A DNA stretch of 57,128 bases from Nocardia abscessus NBRC 100374 (GCF_000308455.1 NZ_BAFP01000266.1:1-57128), one strand, 5' to 3'. Positions 27,548 to 35,962 are shown, counted from the first letter of the stretch. Numbers and translations: made by a program. Notes: generated by a model from the sequence alone, not told the origin.

Positions 27548-27839
27548 ACCCACCACATCGCCGCGCTGGTGGGCGCCGATCGGGCTCGGTGCGGCCATTT
27601 GCCTCGGCTGCTGCCTGGCCCCGCTCCTGACCGCGGCCGGAGTCCTCGGCGGCGGGATCACCCTGCTGAGCCTGTCGTGGCTGGAACCGCTCGGCTTCAT
27701 CCTGCTCGCCACCGGAGTGGCCGGACTGATCTGGTCTCGTGCACGCACCCGCCGCACCCGATGCGCCGGCCATACCGGCTCGACCACCGCCTGCACAGGT
27801 TCGGGTTGTGGCTGCACCACCGCCGCCACCATGTCATGA
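27537..27839 (+). CDS. Small membrane protein with CLGCC motif (MerT/MerC-like)
   Basis: 100 residues from the GTG at 27537; a GTG at 27522 is an alternative. Two membrane segments are visible: the first contains AICLGCCLAPLL, like the metal-binding pair in the first helix of mercury-uptake proteins, and the second contains GFILLATGVAGLIW. The Cys-rich tail has GSGCGC. It overlaps merR and completes the three-gene operon. Mercuric transport is a family analogy; no mercuric reductase is present in the window. Confidence 0.7.
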   Translation: MAAEPTTSPRWWAPIGLGAAICLGCCLAPLLTAAGVLGGGITLLSLSWLEPLGFILLATGVAGLIWSRARTRRTRCAGHTGSTTACTGSGCGCTTAATMS

Positions 27840-27853
27840 GCCCGGGTTCGTAG

Positions 27854-27982
27854 GCTCGACGGCACGTTCTGCGAGATCCCTGGGGCAACGAGTTCTGCGT
27901 GCTGCAAACCGAATTCCCTGACCTGCCGGCACAGCGCCCGTCCTCGGATCAGCAGTTCCCACCGCTTCCGGTCAGCGGGTGA
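27854..27982 (+). pseudogene. Glyoxalase-family C-terminal remnant
   Basis: A frame reads RDPWGNEFCVLQTEFPDL before stopping, the characteristic end of VOC/glyoxalase-like proteins. An in-frame TAG at 27851 and the absence of the rest show it is a fragment. Its end overlaps the convergent phosphotransferase gene by about ten bases. Confidence 0.5.
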
Positions 27983-28766
27983 TGCGGCATGACCGGATAT
28001 CTCGATCTCGTTGGTCTGGCATCGCCCCGGTGCTCAGCACGTCGACCTCGCAGCCTGGGGAGGTCGGGTCGAAGCCGTGCTCGAGCAGCCAGCGGACCCC
28101 CAGCAGGCTTCGCAACGACCACCACGCGCGGATCACGTCGAGGTCGACATCGGTACCGTAGCCGGCGACGACGTCGTCGAGGTGCTCCTGGTGTCCGAGC
28201 GTCAGGGTGGCGAGGTCGAACAGGGCATCGCCCTGGGCCGCCTCGGACCAGTCGATCACGCCGGTGATCTCGTCATCCGCGACGAACACGTGGGTGACCT
28301 GCAGGTCGCCGTGCGTGAAGACCGGTGTCCACGGGCGGAGCGCAGCCTCGGCAATCCGGCGGTTGCGCATGACCACGTCGGTGGGAAGAACGCCGTTCGT
28401 GACGAGCCATGCGCACTCGTCGTCGAGCTGCGATGTGAACTCCTCGAGGCTGCGACCGGGCCATGGCGGCAGCGGCGCGTCGTGCAGCATCCGTGCGGCG
28501 GCACCCGCTGCGGCCCACGCCGCCGACGATGCGGTCGACGGCTCGCCGAGGCGGCCGAGTGCGGTCCCTGGGAGGGCGGCGAGCGCGAGCACAGGCGGCT
28601 TGTGCCACAGGATGTCCGGAGTCGGGATCGGCGCCATAGCCATCGCCTCGACCTCGACGTCGGTGTGCGTCTGATCAGCGTCGATCTTCAGGAACACGTC
28701 CCCGACGCGCAAGGTCGCGCGCTCGTGATGGGCGACGACGACTTCGACCTCTTCCACGTCGGCCAT
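27972..28766 (-). CDS. Aminoglycoside-phosphotransferase-like kinase (APH family)
   Basis: 264 residues from the ATG at 28766; the longer open frame upstream is not protein-like. The catalytic loop is FTHGDLQVTHVFV, with His in place of the usual Asn of HGDxxxxN, and the metal motif GVIDWSEAAQGD follows. I recall this variant loop in other actinobacterial members, so it may be a subfamily trait. The substrate is unknown. The 333-base stretch 28767-29099 before the divergent VOC gene shows no other gene. Confidence 0.8.
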   Translation of the reverse strand: MADVEEVEVVVAHHERATLRVGDVFLKIDADQTHTDVEVEAMAMAPIPTPDILWHKPPVLALAALPGTALGRLGEPSTASSAAWAAAGAAARMLHDAPLPPWPGRSLEEFTSQLDDECAWLVTNGVLPTDVVMRNRRIAEAALRPWTPVFTHGDLQVTHVFVADDEITGVIDWSEAAQGDALFDLATLTLGHQEHLDDVVAGYGTDVDLDVIRAWWSLRSLLGVRWLLEHGFDPTSPGCEVDVLSTGAMPDQRDRDIRSCRITR

Positions 28767-29099
28767 TATCGCGAGGATCACCACCGACGTCGCCCGATTT
28801 ATCGCGTGCGAGTGACCGCGCGGGCTTCGCCGAGAGAGGTTCGAAAGACGGTCTGTAACCGGTAGAAGCGGACGTTCGCCTGGCCGCGCACCCGGCGGCA
28901 TGAGGGAATGTTCCGCCGGATGCTCGGTACTCATCCGTGGCGTATGCGGAAGTGCCACAACAGCCGATCGACAGACCGCTGACGTCGTGGTTGGCCGTGT
29001 TGAACGCTCGCAGATAGGACTGAACCGTCGATGACCAGGGAAAGTCGGGGTTCTCACTTTCATGTGCGTGCGAAGAGGCCGATCTCTACCTTCGGGAAC

Positions 29100-29798
29100 A
29101 TGACGGAGAAGACGATCCCCAGGCTGATGGTCCAGTCGATTGAGTCGGCGGCCGACTTCTACACCGCATTGGGGTTTGAGATCACATTCCGGCAGACGGT
29201 GCCGTACCAGTTTCTGAGCGTGAAGCGTGGGGGTATCGAGCTGAACTTCTACGGAGACAAAGAGTTCGATCCGACGTCCTCCACGCATGGCTGCCTGGTC
29301 GACACCGATGACGTCGACTACCTGTACGCGGTCTTCACTGAAGGGCTGCGGGAAGCCTTCGGGTCAGTGCCCACTCAGGGACTTCCGCGGGTGGGCGCGT
29401 TGAAGGACAGAAGCTACGGAGTGCGAGAGTTCCTGGTGACCGATCCCGGTGGGAACACCATCCAGATCGCGCAGCCGATCAGCGAGGACCAGCGGCATCG
29501 CCCGTTGCCGAAGGGGACGTTCGACCGGGCTGTCCACATGGGCTCGCTGTTCGCGGATTCCAAGCAGGACCTGGACCTGGCGGTGAAAGTCCTGGACCGG
29601 GCTTTGCATCGGACCGACGAGGAGCCGACTGCGGTCCAGCTCGTGAAGCTGCTGGTGCTTCGGGCCGACGTGGCCGTCCGCCGAGGTGAGCCGGCCCTGG
29701 CCCGGGAACTACTGGCCGGCGCCAAGGCCGCCGGGGTCAGCGGACCGGAACTCTCTGACGACCTCCGGCGCGTCGCGGAGCTCGAAGCCGGGCTGTGA
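29100..29798 (+). CDS. VOC-family (bleomycin-resistance-like) protein with helical C-terminal extension
   Basis: 232 residues from the ATG at 29100. The first 120 residues form a VOC fold: MVQSIESAADFYTALGFEI, then GGIELNFYGD and FLVTDPGGNTIQIAQP. The remaining 110 residues are helical and TPR-like (LAVKVLDRALH, ALARELLAGAKA). Such two-part proteins occur as bleomycin/phleomycin-binding resistance factors. The ribosome site is weak. Confidence 0.8.
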   Translation: MTEKTIPRLMVQSIESAADFYTALGFEITFRQTVPYQFLSVKRGGIELNFYGDKEFDPTSSTHGCLVDTDDVDYLYAVFTEGLREAFGSVPTQGLPRVGALKDRSYGVREFLVTDPGGNTIQIAQPISEDQRHRPLPKGTFDRAVHMGSLFADSKQDLDLAVKVLDRALHRTDEEPTAVQLVKLLVLRADVAVRRGEPALARELLAGAKAAGVSGPELSDDLRRVAELEAGL

Positions 29799-29847
29799 GC
29801 AGAATCCGGGCACGTCTACTGCACAGGTGGTGAGGCCGTGAGCGCAG

Positions 29848-30735
29848 CTATCCGCGGCTGAAGCGTTCCACCAGCCTGGCATAGCTGTCATGGCCGTGAC
29901 CTGCATCGAGCGCTTCGGCGACGAGGTTTCTGGTGTAGGTGGGCAGATCGATGTCGATGCCCCGGGCTCGGCTTTCGGTGATCAGGTCATCGATGGAGGG
30001 CAAATGATGTTGGAGCGCACCATAGGGAGCGGCGAACTCCGCGCGATCGATCTCGTTCGCAAGCATCGGGAACAGCGAAGGCAACGCAGCCAAGGACGGC
30101 TCTGCCTGCTGCTGGAAATCGCCGATCCGAATACCGGCGTTGCCGAGAAGCGCTGCGGCATGGAGGAAGCCGTTCAGCAGACCCCACATGATGTCGTGAA
30201 CGGCCATCCCATACAGCACGGGCACGCCCGGGTCGGATGAGACAAAGGTGGCGCGGCCGCCGAGGACCCGGAGCAGGACTTCGTGCCGATCGAATACGTG
30301 ACGGAGGCCGCCGTAGAACACCACCGCGTCCGGTGAGCCGATGGCCGGAGCGATGGTCATGATCTGGCCGTGCAGGTAGTCCGCACCGTGGTCGGTCACC
30401 AATTGACCGGTGGCCCTGGACTGTTCAGATGAGCCATCGGTCAGATCGACTACGGCTCGTCCCGGTAACACCGACCCCGCCGCACGCAACAGCTCCGTCG
30501 CCACTGCACCGCCCTTGACATTGACGATCACCACCTCGGCTGCGCCTACAGCCGCCTCGGGCGTCGCGGCTCGACGCGCCCCCTTGGCCGCCAGCGGATC
30601 GGCTTTGTCTTGCGACCGGTTCCACACCGTGACCGGATGACCGGCATCCAGGAGGGCCGCAGCCAGCACCGACCCCATCTCGCCCAACCCTAGAACCGCG
30701 ACTGTCACTGCTTCTGCGTTCTCATGCACACTCAC
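29848..30735 (-). CDS. NAD(P)-dependent imine-reductase-like oxidoreductase
   Basis: 295 residues starting with GTG. The N-terminal Rossmann motif is VAVLGLGEMGSVLA with WNRSQDK, as in 6-phosphogluconate/beta-hydroxyacid dehydrogenases, and the C-terminal half is the all-helical domain typical of imine reductases. It reduces cyclic imines or beta-hydroxyacid-like substrates; the catalytic residue cannot be decided by eye. Monocistronic. Confidence 0.82.
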   Translation of the reverse strand: MSVHENAEAVTVAVLGLGEMGSVLAAALLDAGHPVTVWNRSQDKADPLAAKGARRAATPEAAVGAAEVVIVNVKGGAVATELLRAAGSVLPGRAVVDLTDGSSEQSRATGQLVTDHGADYLHGQIMTIAPAIGSPDAVVFYGGLRHVFDRHEVLLRVLGGRATFVSSDPGVPVLYGMAVHDIMWGLLNGFLHAAALLGNAGIRIGDFQQQAEPSLAALPSLFPMLANEIDRAEFAAPYGALQHHLPSIDDLITESRARGIDIDLPTYTRNLVAEALDAGHGHDSYARLVERFSRG

Positions 30736-30912
30736 GGAACAGACGCTAAAAGCTCAACCCATCTTCAGGTCAAGCCCAGACGGGCTAGCCGTAGCATCGG
30801 CCGAATTTCGGGGCGGATATGCCGTAGTCGGCTGGCAGGGCGAGGTTTTCAGGTTGTCGCGCATCACGAAACCGGTTGCGCGTTTCGCTACGGTAGCGCC
30901 CACGATGCCTGA

Positions 30913-31311
30913 CTACTCGGCGCCGCGGCTGGTGAAGTCGAAGGATCCGCCGTCGATGCCCCAGGAGATGACCCGTTCGGGGTGAATTCGGATGACCGCG
31001 CGCTCCTGGGGTGGGAACGGCGGCTCCTCGTCATCGAGCGCCTCGGCCGTGCCGCGTACCTCGATGCCGCGAATCACGTATGGCTCCAATGAAACCTGTT
31101 GGTCGATGACGAACGACACCCGGCTGCCCGCCTCGACATTGCGGTACTTTCGACTGGCACGCATCCGCATGCCCCCGATGTCGATCGTGCCGTCGGCGTT
31201 CACCCGATAGCTGGTCGGGTTGTTCTGCACAACGCCGTCGGGCGACACCGTTGCCAGCCGGCCGATCCCGGCCTCCGCGAGAAACCGCTGTTCATTGATG
31301 GTGAAGGTCAT
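30913..31311 (-). CDS. PPOX-class F420-dependent oxidoreductase
   Basis: 132 residues of the split-barrel flavin/F420-binding fold: FLAEAGIGRLATVSPDG at the start and SRKYRNVEAGSRVSFVIDQ in the middle. Short members in actinobacteria usually bind F420 and reduce small molecules. Monocistronic, with ATG at 31311. Confidence 0.85.
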   Translation of the reverse strand: MTFTINEQRFLAEAGIGRLATVSPDGVVQNNPTSYRVNADGTIDIGGMRMRASRKYRNVEAGSRVSFVIDQQVSLEPYVIRGIEVRGTAEALDDEEPPFPPQERAVIRIHPERVISWGIDGGSFDFTSRGAE

Positions 31312-31425
31312 GTCAGTTACTCCTCAGTGAATTCGATATCAGGTGTATCCCGGCGATCAGCCTATGTTTCTACTGGTGCACCGACCACCTACTCGCGCGC
31401 GACACCGCCTACTCGCGCTCTGAGA

Positions 31426-31902
31426 TCAGAACAGAATCAGCGCGGCACACAGTCCGGCAATGGCAATGAACTGCAGGATGACCCGGTACTTCAGAATGCT
31501 GTCCCACTTGTCCTGTAGCGCACGGGCATTGGCCGGAATGATGCCGCTCTGCGCAGCGGCGGTCTGCTGGGCATTGATCGGCTTGGCGATGCGGACGTAG
31601 AAGGCGAGCCAGGTGAGCAGTGCCGCCACCGTGATCCCCGCCGCGACCGCGGCACCGATCTGCCCGGCCAACAGCGCGATCAGCAGCGTGAGCACCGCCG
31701 TGACGACACCACCCACACCGGCAAACGGCATGCGCTTATCGCCGTAATAGTGACCCCATCCCGCACTCATGGTCACTGCCGCATCATCGAGCTTGCGGTA
31801 CACCGACCGGGTGATCACGGCCCCGCAGACATCGGTGCCATAGACGATGGCATTGGAGAGAACGGCGACGGCGGCAATGATCTGGCCGGTGACAATGAGC
31901 AT
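31426..31902 (-). CDS. DUF1772/anthrone-oxygenase-like membrane protein
   Basis: 158 residues with four predicted membrane helices (near 1-22, 58-80, 82-102 and 140-158) and the motif SAGWGHYYGDKRMPFAG in the first loop. DUF1772 includes noncatalytic membrane proteins and anthrone oxygenases; the role here is unknown. Two copies of the TCTAG operator lie directly upstream, shared with the TetR gene at 32130. Confidence 0.75.
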   Translation of the reverse strand: MLIVTGQIIAAVAVLSNAIVYGTDVCGAVITRSVYRKLDDAAVTMSAGWGHYYGDKRMPFAGVGGVVTAVLTLLIALLAGQIGAAVAAGITVAALLTWLAFYVRIAKPINAQQTAAAQSGIIPANARALQDKWDSILKYRVILQFIAIAGLCAALILF

Positions 31903-31922
31903 CTTCGGCTTCCCTTCCCAAA

Positions 31923-31939
31923 TTCTAGCAATGTTAGAA
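31923..31939. promoter_or_regulatory. TCTAGC operator copy 1
   Basis: TTCTAGCAATGTTAGAA is an imperfect palindrome, seven-base arms with one mismatch, 20 bases upstream of the DUF1772 start. Same design as copies 2 and 3. Confidence 0.6.
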
Positions 31940-31973
31940 ACTGGAGCAACGGTAACATTCCTCCGCTATCTTG

Positions 31974-31988
31974 TCTAGCCTTGCTAGA
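31974..31988. promoter_or_regulatory. TCTAGC operator copy 2
   Basis: TCTAGCCTTGCTAGA has perfect six-base arms around a three-base spacer, about 70 bases upstream of the DUF1772 start. Confidence 0.65.
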
Positions 31989-32129
31989 TTTCAGATCGCC
32001 AACTGCGGGATCGCGCTCGACAGCGACCCTGCCGCGCGGCGGCGGCGCTGGTGGCGATCACGACAGCGTCCGCGCCCATGCGGGAGATCGGCGGCCCCAT
32101 CGCTCGGGAACCAAGGACCCGGCAGAGGT

Positions 32130-32702
32130 CTACCGGGTCCACTGGTCGATCAACACCGCCAGGCGGGCGTCCCGCTGAGCCGGCCGCAGACGTCCACCGC
32201 GGTCCAGGGTCGCCAGGCCGTGCAGGGCGCTCCAGCCGACCTCGGTGAAGCTCTCCGGATCGTGCTCGCCCGCGAACGGTGAGAAGGCGGCGAACATGAC
32301 GGCGAACGCGTCCCGCAGCGGCTGCGAGGCATTCTCGCCGAACGCGAGGTTCACCTTCATCAGGAACATCGCGTCGTAGAGCGCGGGCCGCGCGGTCGCG
32401 AAGTCGAGGTAGGACCGCGCCACCGCCGCCAACGCTGCGCGCGGCTCGCCACCCGCGGACTCCAACGCCGCGCGGCTCCACGCGGCCATCTCCGCGATGC
32501 CTTCCTCGGCGACCGCCGTGACGATCTCGTCCTTGCCCGCGAAGTGCGAATACAGCACAGGCTGGCTGTATTCGATCCGTTCCGCCAGCCTGCGCACAGT
32601 CACCGCGTCCCAGCCCTGCGACTCGGCCAGCTCCCGAGCGGTGTCGATGATCAGCCGGTGCCGTTCGGCGCGTTCCCGTTCTCGGCGCGTCTGGGTCGTC
32701 AT
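32130..32702 (-). CDS. TetR-family regulator
   Basis: 190 residues from the ATG at 32702. The basic leader RRERERAERHR is followed by the helix-turn-helix AVTVRRLAERIEYSQPVLYS and HFAGKDEIV. The C-terminal domain is of the TetR_C type (LHGLATLDRGGRL near the end). An 8+3+8 palindrome lies 25 bases upstream of its start and two more precede DUF1772, so it likely represses itself, DUF1772 and the truncated gene on the other side. Confidence 0.9.
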   Translation of the reverse strand: MTTQTRRERERAERHRLIIDTARELAESQGWDAVTVRRLAERIEYSQPVLYSHFAGKDEIVTAVAEEGIAEMAAWSRAALESAGGEPRAALAAVARSYLDFATARPALYDAMFLMKVNLAFGENASQPLRDAFAVMFAAFSPFAGEHDPESFTEVGWSALHGLATLDRGGRLRPAQRDARLAVLIDQWTR

Positions 32703-32726
32703 CTGTCGACTATAGCATCGCTCGAC

Positions 32727-32745
32727 AATCTAGTGTTACTAGATT
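32727..32745. promoter_or_regulatory. TCTAG operator copy 3 (divergent TetR/DUF4267 promoter)
   Basis: AATCTAGTGTTACTAGATT has perfect eight-base arms and a three-base spacer, between the TetR start (32702) and the truncated DUF4267 gene (32753). Confidence 0.7.
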
Positions 32746-32752
32746 CGGCGTC

Positions 32753-32911
32753 ATGTCCAATGGGACTGCTAGAAAATCGGAGCGTCCTCATGGGATCCGC
32801 ACCCGCCTCGCCACCGGCTTGTCGCTGTCGGGAGCCGCATTCATCCTCTACATCGGCATCGGATACCTGCTTGCGCCGTCCACCCGGGACAACACTCCGA
32901 AACGCCGGTAA
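32753..32911 (+). pseudogene. Truncated DUF4267-like membrane protein gene
   Basis: A 52-codon frame gives a basic leader, then TRLATGLSLSGAAFILYIGI and GYLLAP, closely resembling the first membrane helix of DUF4267 proteins (normally about 120-130 residues). It then ends in a short unrelated tail. It is divergent from the TetR gene across the operator, the usual place for a regulated partner, so only the 5' end of that partner remains. Confidence 0.55.
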
Positions 32912-33025
32912 CCAGGCACACCATCGTCAATCACGCCGACATGAAATCACCAGCAGAACAACAAGAGTCAACCTGTCCGCTTAGCGTGACTCTGCTCCCG
33001 GACTGTCTGCGGGTTTGACCACGAC

Positions 33026-33060
33026 TCGCATACGATGCGACTTTCTCGCATCTGATGCGA
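33026..33060. promoter_or_regulatory. Twin TCGCAT-N3-ATGCGA palindromes
   Basis: TCGCATACGATGCGA and TCGCATCTGATGCGA are both perfect (six-base arms, three-base spacer), with centres exactly 20 bases apart, two helical turns. No gene start is close by on either strand; the nearest gene ends at 33124 reading towards the site. Confidence 0.55.
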
Positions 33061-33123
33061 CAAGTGGAAGGCGGCCGGTTCGGCGATTCTGGGTGGTTCG
33101 GTGCCGGGTGCGGCGCTGCTCCC

Positions 33124-33513
33124 CTACCAGAGGGTAGACGGTCCCGTGACGACCCAGCCGGCGTCGGTGGGCTTGACCCAAAAGCCCAATGACACCTCGA
33201 TTATCCGCGCGCGGTAGATGACCTCGACGTAGAAATGGGTGCCGGTGGGGCCCCAGTTGAAGTCCCCGAGATCGAGTTCGCGGAGCCAAGACAAATTCTG
33301 TTCCCACTCGTCGGCAGCGAGGCGGCAACTCGCCTCGTCATCGGCGCTCGCACCGACCGAGCCCGACCACAGACTCTTGAGCACATGCCGGACCGGTGTA
33401 TGGTCGACGAGCTGTTCGGCCTCAGGGATCTTCCCAACTCGGAGCAGGCTGAAGTAGCGGCCAACGACCGCTTCGACGTCGGTCTCGGCAGGGCGCTCCG
33501 TCCAGATCTTCAC
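33124..33513 (-). CDS. Hypothetical protein
   Basis: 129 residues from a GTG at 33513. The composition is protein-like: WTERPAETDVEAVVGRYFSL at the start, GPTGTHFYVEVIYRARIIEV later, ending GWVVTGPSTLW. The size and alternation suggest an NTF2-like or small beta-sheet domain, but I cannot name a family. Confidence 0.6.
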   Translation of the reverse strand: MKIWTERPAETDVEAVVGRYFSLLRVGKIPEAEQLVDHTPVRHVLKSLWSGSVGASADDEASCRLAADEWEQNLSWLRELDLGDFNWGPTGTHFYVEVIYRARIIEVSLGFWVKPTDAGWVVTGPSTLW

Positions 33514-33574
33514 GGCGAGATCGTAAGGTCCGAGCGCGTGCTCGCCGACCCGGTTTTCTGCGCAGGGATTGCCC

Positions 33575-33690
33575 CCAGGCGGGTCGAAGTCGGTGGAAGA
33601 GGCGCTTGGCTCCTGATAGGCCGAGGCCGGTCCGGTCGCGCAGAAGTTCGACGCCGTGCGCGGGTTTCCGCTGGTCCTTCAACGCCGGCA
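33575..33690 (-). pseudogene. Possible ribosomal L7/L12-like domain fragment
   Basis: A minus frame reads HGVELLRDRTGLGLSGAKRL, similar to the pattern of L7/L12 C-terminal domain proteins (V-x-x-L-R-x-x-T-G-L-G-L-x-x-A-K). The surrounding frame is Arg-rich and not convincing, so it is at most a remnant. The rest of the gap 33514-33912 shows nothing else. Confidence 0.25.
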
Positions 33691-33912
33691 CACTCGACAG
33701 TGTCTTGTCATCGGGAACCTCGCGCGGGGCGCATCCCGGCGGCCACCGACTGTGCGACATCGAGTCGCGCCTGGCTCATCCGTGGAGAGCCGGAGCTCGA
33801 CGTGCTCGCATCAAAAATGGCCGATACCAACATCTTCCGCGTGATTGTGGTGTCAAATTGCCGATGATCGTTGGTATTGCAGACGACCGGTGTAACAGTC
33901 AGGAGTGCGCGC

Positions 33913-35934
33913 GTGCCACATGAAATCGATTCGGCTGTCTTCCCACATCTGGATGCGGACCTGGACCGCGTCCGTGACGTTCTCGGCCCCGTGCATCTGC
34001 GGGGCAGGCCTGAGCTGAGCGCACTCACCGACGAAGGGCCGGATACCTCTCGCCGCCTGGTCCGTCCCACCTTGACACTACTGTCTTACTACCTGCTCAC
34101 CGATCCCGCGACCCCGGCTGACGAGCGGGTGGTGCGCGCCGCCGCTGCCGTCGAGTTGCTGCATCTGGGCTCGCTTTACCACGACGACGTCGTCGATCAC
34201 GCGTACGAGCGTCGAGGCCGTCCTAGTGCCAACGTGGTGTGGGGTTCGCATATGGCCGTAGTGGGTGGGGACTCCGTGATGCTCGCGAGCGTGCGCATGC
34301 TCGCCGAGCTCGGTCGGCGCGAAGTTCTCGCGGGGTCGATCGCGGGTGAGCAGATGTGCGCGGGCATGGTGATCGAGGCTGCCGACCTCTACGTGGCCTC
34401 CCGCAGTGAGCAGTCCTACTTGGACGCGATCGACGGCAAAACAGCGGCAGTGCTTTCGCTTGCCTGCCGTGTGGGTGCGATGCAGGCCGGCCGCTCCGGG
34501 GACGATGAAGAGGCGTTGGCCTTGTTCGGCCGACAGTTCGGGCTCGCCTACCAGCTGTATGACGACATCCTCGATCTGACCTCGACCGCCGAAGAGATGG
34601 GCAAGCCCGTCAACGCGGATCTACCCGAAGGCATCTACACACTTCCCGTCATCCGCGCGGCCGCCCGGGACCGGGAGTTTGCCGGCCTGCTGCGCAGAGC
34701 AATGACGCGTGAGCAAGCCGCACGTGCCCGCGAGCTCGTCATCGCCTCCGGCGCCGTGGACGAAGCACAGGCGATGGCCGATGGATTCATGGACCAAGCT
34801 GCCGGCCAGCTCATCGCTGTGTCTGTCGACCCCCCCGCCCGCCACGCGATGACCGCCTACGCCCGATCCATACTCGACCGGCGAACTGCTGATCCCGCGG
34901 TCCCTCGGCAGCCGACGCGGCCATCCCGAGCCCACGGTGCTGGGATCCCACTCCACGTCGAGCCATGGTTGAGGAGTTGGCTCGTAGACACCGGCCTTGC
35001 CGTCTCCCCTGACGAGTTCGACTACCACCGCTGGACAGGAGCGATCCGGACCCCGGCACAAACCATGGCTCCAGCAGCGGACGTGGCCCGTGAACAGACC
35101 GCCTACGGCATGGCCGTGCTTGTCCTTGCTTGGGACGACCTGTTCGAAGATCCGCAGCTGACGGACCCCGAAGCCGTCACCGCGCTGAGGCGTGGCATGG
35201 TGGCAACGCTGCGCCAGGACCCGGAGGCACCGTGGAGGCCCGGCGCGATCCCGACGGCGTGGGCGAGTTTGTGGCCGCGCCTGCGTGCGGGCCGGACCAC
35301 CCGCTGGCAGGAGCGGTTCCTCGACGGCCTCGAGGAGTGGTTCGAGGCTTGCGAACGTGAAGCGCACCATCGCATCAATGGCTATATCCCCTCCACGGAC
35401 GACTACCTCCCGCTGCGGATGTCGACCAGCGGGATCGATACCGCCCTGGCCTGCATGGAGATGCGCCAGGACCGGGAATTACCGTCGGAGCTGCGCGACC
35501 ACCCGGTGATCCGACGTCTCGAGGAACTCGCCTTCTGGGTGACCTTCGTGGAGAACGACCTGGTGGGGTTGGATCAGGACGAGGCAGACCGAGTCCCTTA
35601 CAACCTGGTGAGAGTGATCCGTCACGAGACCGGCTGCACCCGTCGCGAAGCCGTCGAGCAGGTGCAGCGCCAGGTGGCCGAGCAACGCGCCCAGCTCGAG
35701 GCGATGATCCACTACATCCCCGCGCTGCTGCGCGTGCTTCCCGGCCACTCGGACCGGGGGCAGGACTACGCGGAGATATACGTGAACATGACCAGCGTGG
35801 GGCTCTGGGCGCGTGAGAGCGATCGGTACGAGCAAGCCTCCGGCCCCGCGGTTTCCGCGGCACCGGACTTGGAACGCTTGCGCCGTGAGGTCTACTACTA
35901 CCCGGCGGCCGAACCGGCTCCTGCCGCGCCGTAA
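33913..35934 (+). CDS. Fusion of polyprenyl diphosphate synthase and class I terpene synthase
   Basis: 673 residues from the GTG at 33913 (AGGAG seven bases upstream). Residues 1-325 are a trans-isoprenyl diphosphate synthase: first Asp-rich motif DDVVD (91-95), GKT at 175-177, second Asp-rich motif DDILD (217-221). Small residues (Gly86, Ser87) before the first motif suggest a long-chain product. A Pro/Arg linker follows (about 323-345). Residues 346-673 are a class I terpene synthase: DDLFED (408-413), effector Arg502, an NSE-like triad NDLVGLDQDE with Gly for Ser and Asp for Glu, and the terminal Arg638-Tyr639. The first half should make a prenyl diphosphate that the second half cyclises. 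Fungal chimeras have the reverse order. Product unknown; the altered triad leaves activity uncertain. Confidence 0.88.
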   Translation: MPHEIDSAVFPHLDADLDRVRDVLGPVHLRGRPELSALTDEGPDTSRRLVRPTLTLLSYYLLTDPATPADERVVRAAAAVELLHLGSLYHDDVVDHAYERRGRPSANVVWGSHMAVVGGDSVMLASVRMLAELGRREVLAGSIAGEQMCAGMVIEAADLYVASRSEQSYLDAIDGKTAAVLSLACRVGAMQAGRSGDDEEALALFGRQFGLAYQLYDDILDLTSTAEEMGKPVNADLPEGIYTLPVIRAAARDREFAGLLRRAMTREQAARARELVIASGAVDEAQAMADGFMDQAAGQLIAVSVDPPARHAMTAYARSILDRRTADPAVPRQPTRPSRAHGAGIPLHVEPWLRSWLVDTGLAVSPDEFDYHRWTGAIRTPAQTMAPAADVAREQTAYGMAVLVLAWDDLFEDPQLTDPEAVTALRRGMVATLRQDPEAPWRPGAIPTAWASLWPRLRAGRTTRWQERFLDGLEEWFEACEREAHHRINGYIPSTDDYLPLRMSTSGIDTALACMEMRQDRELPSELRDHPVIRRLEELAFWVTFVENDLVGLDQDEADRVPYNLVRVIRHETGCTRREAVEQVQRQVAEQRAQLEAMIHYIPALLRVLPGHSDRGQDYAEIYVNMTSVGLWARESDRYEQASGPAVSAAPDLERLRREVYYYPAAEPAPAAP

Positions 35935-35962
35935 GTTCCCGTAGCCGGCAAGCAGGACGTGG

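Noticed and set aside
27972..29288. A 438-residue start for the phosphotransferase
   Set aside because: The first 174 residues are not protein-like; the family start fits the ATG at 28766.
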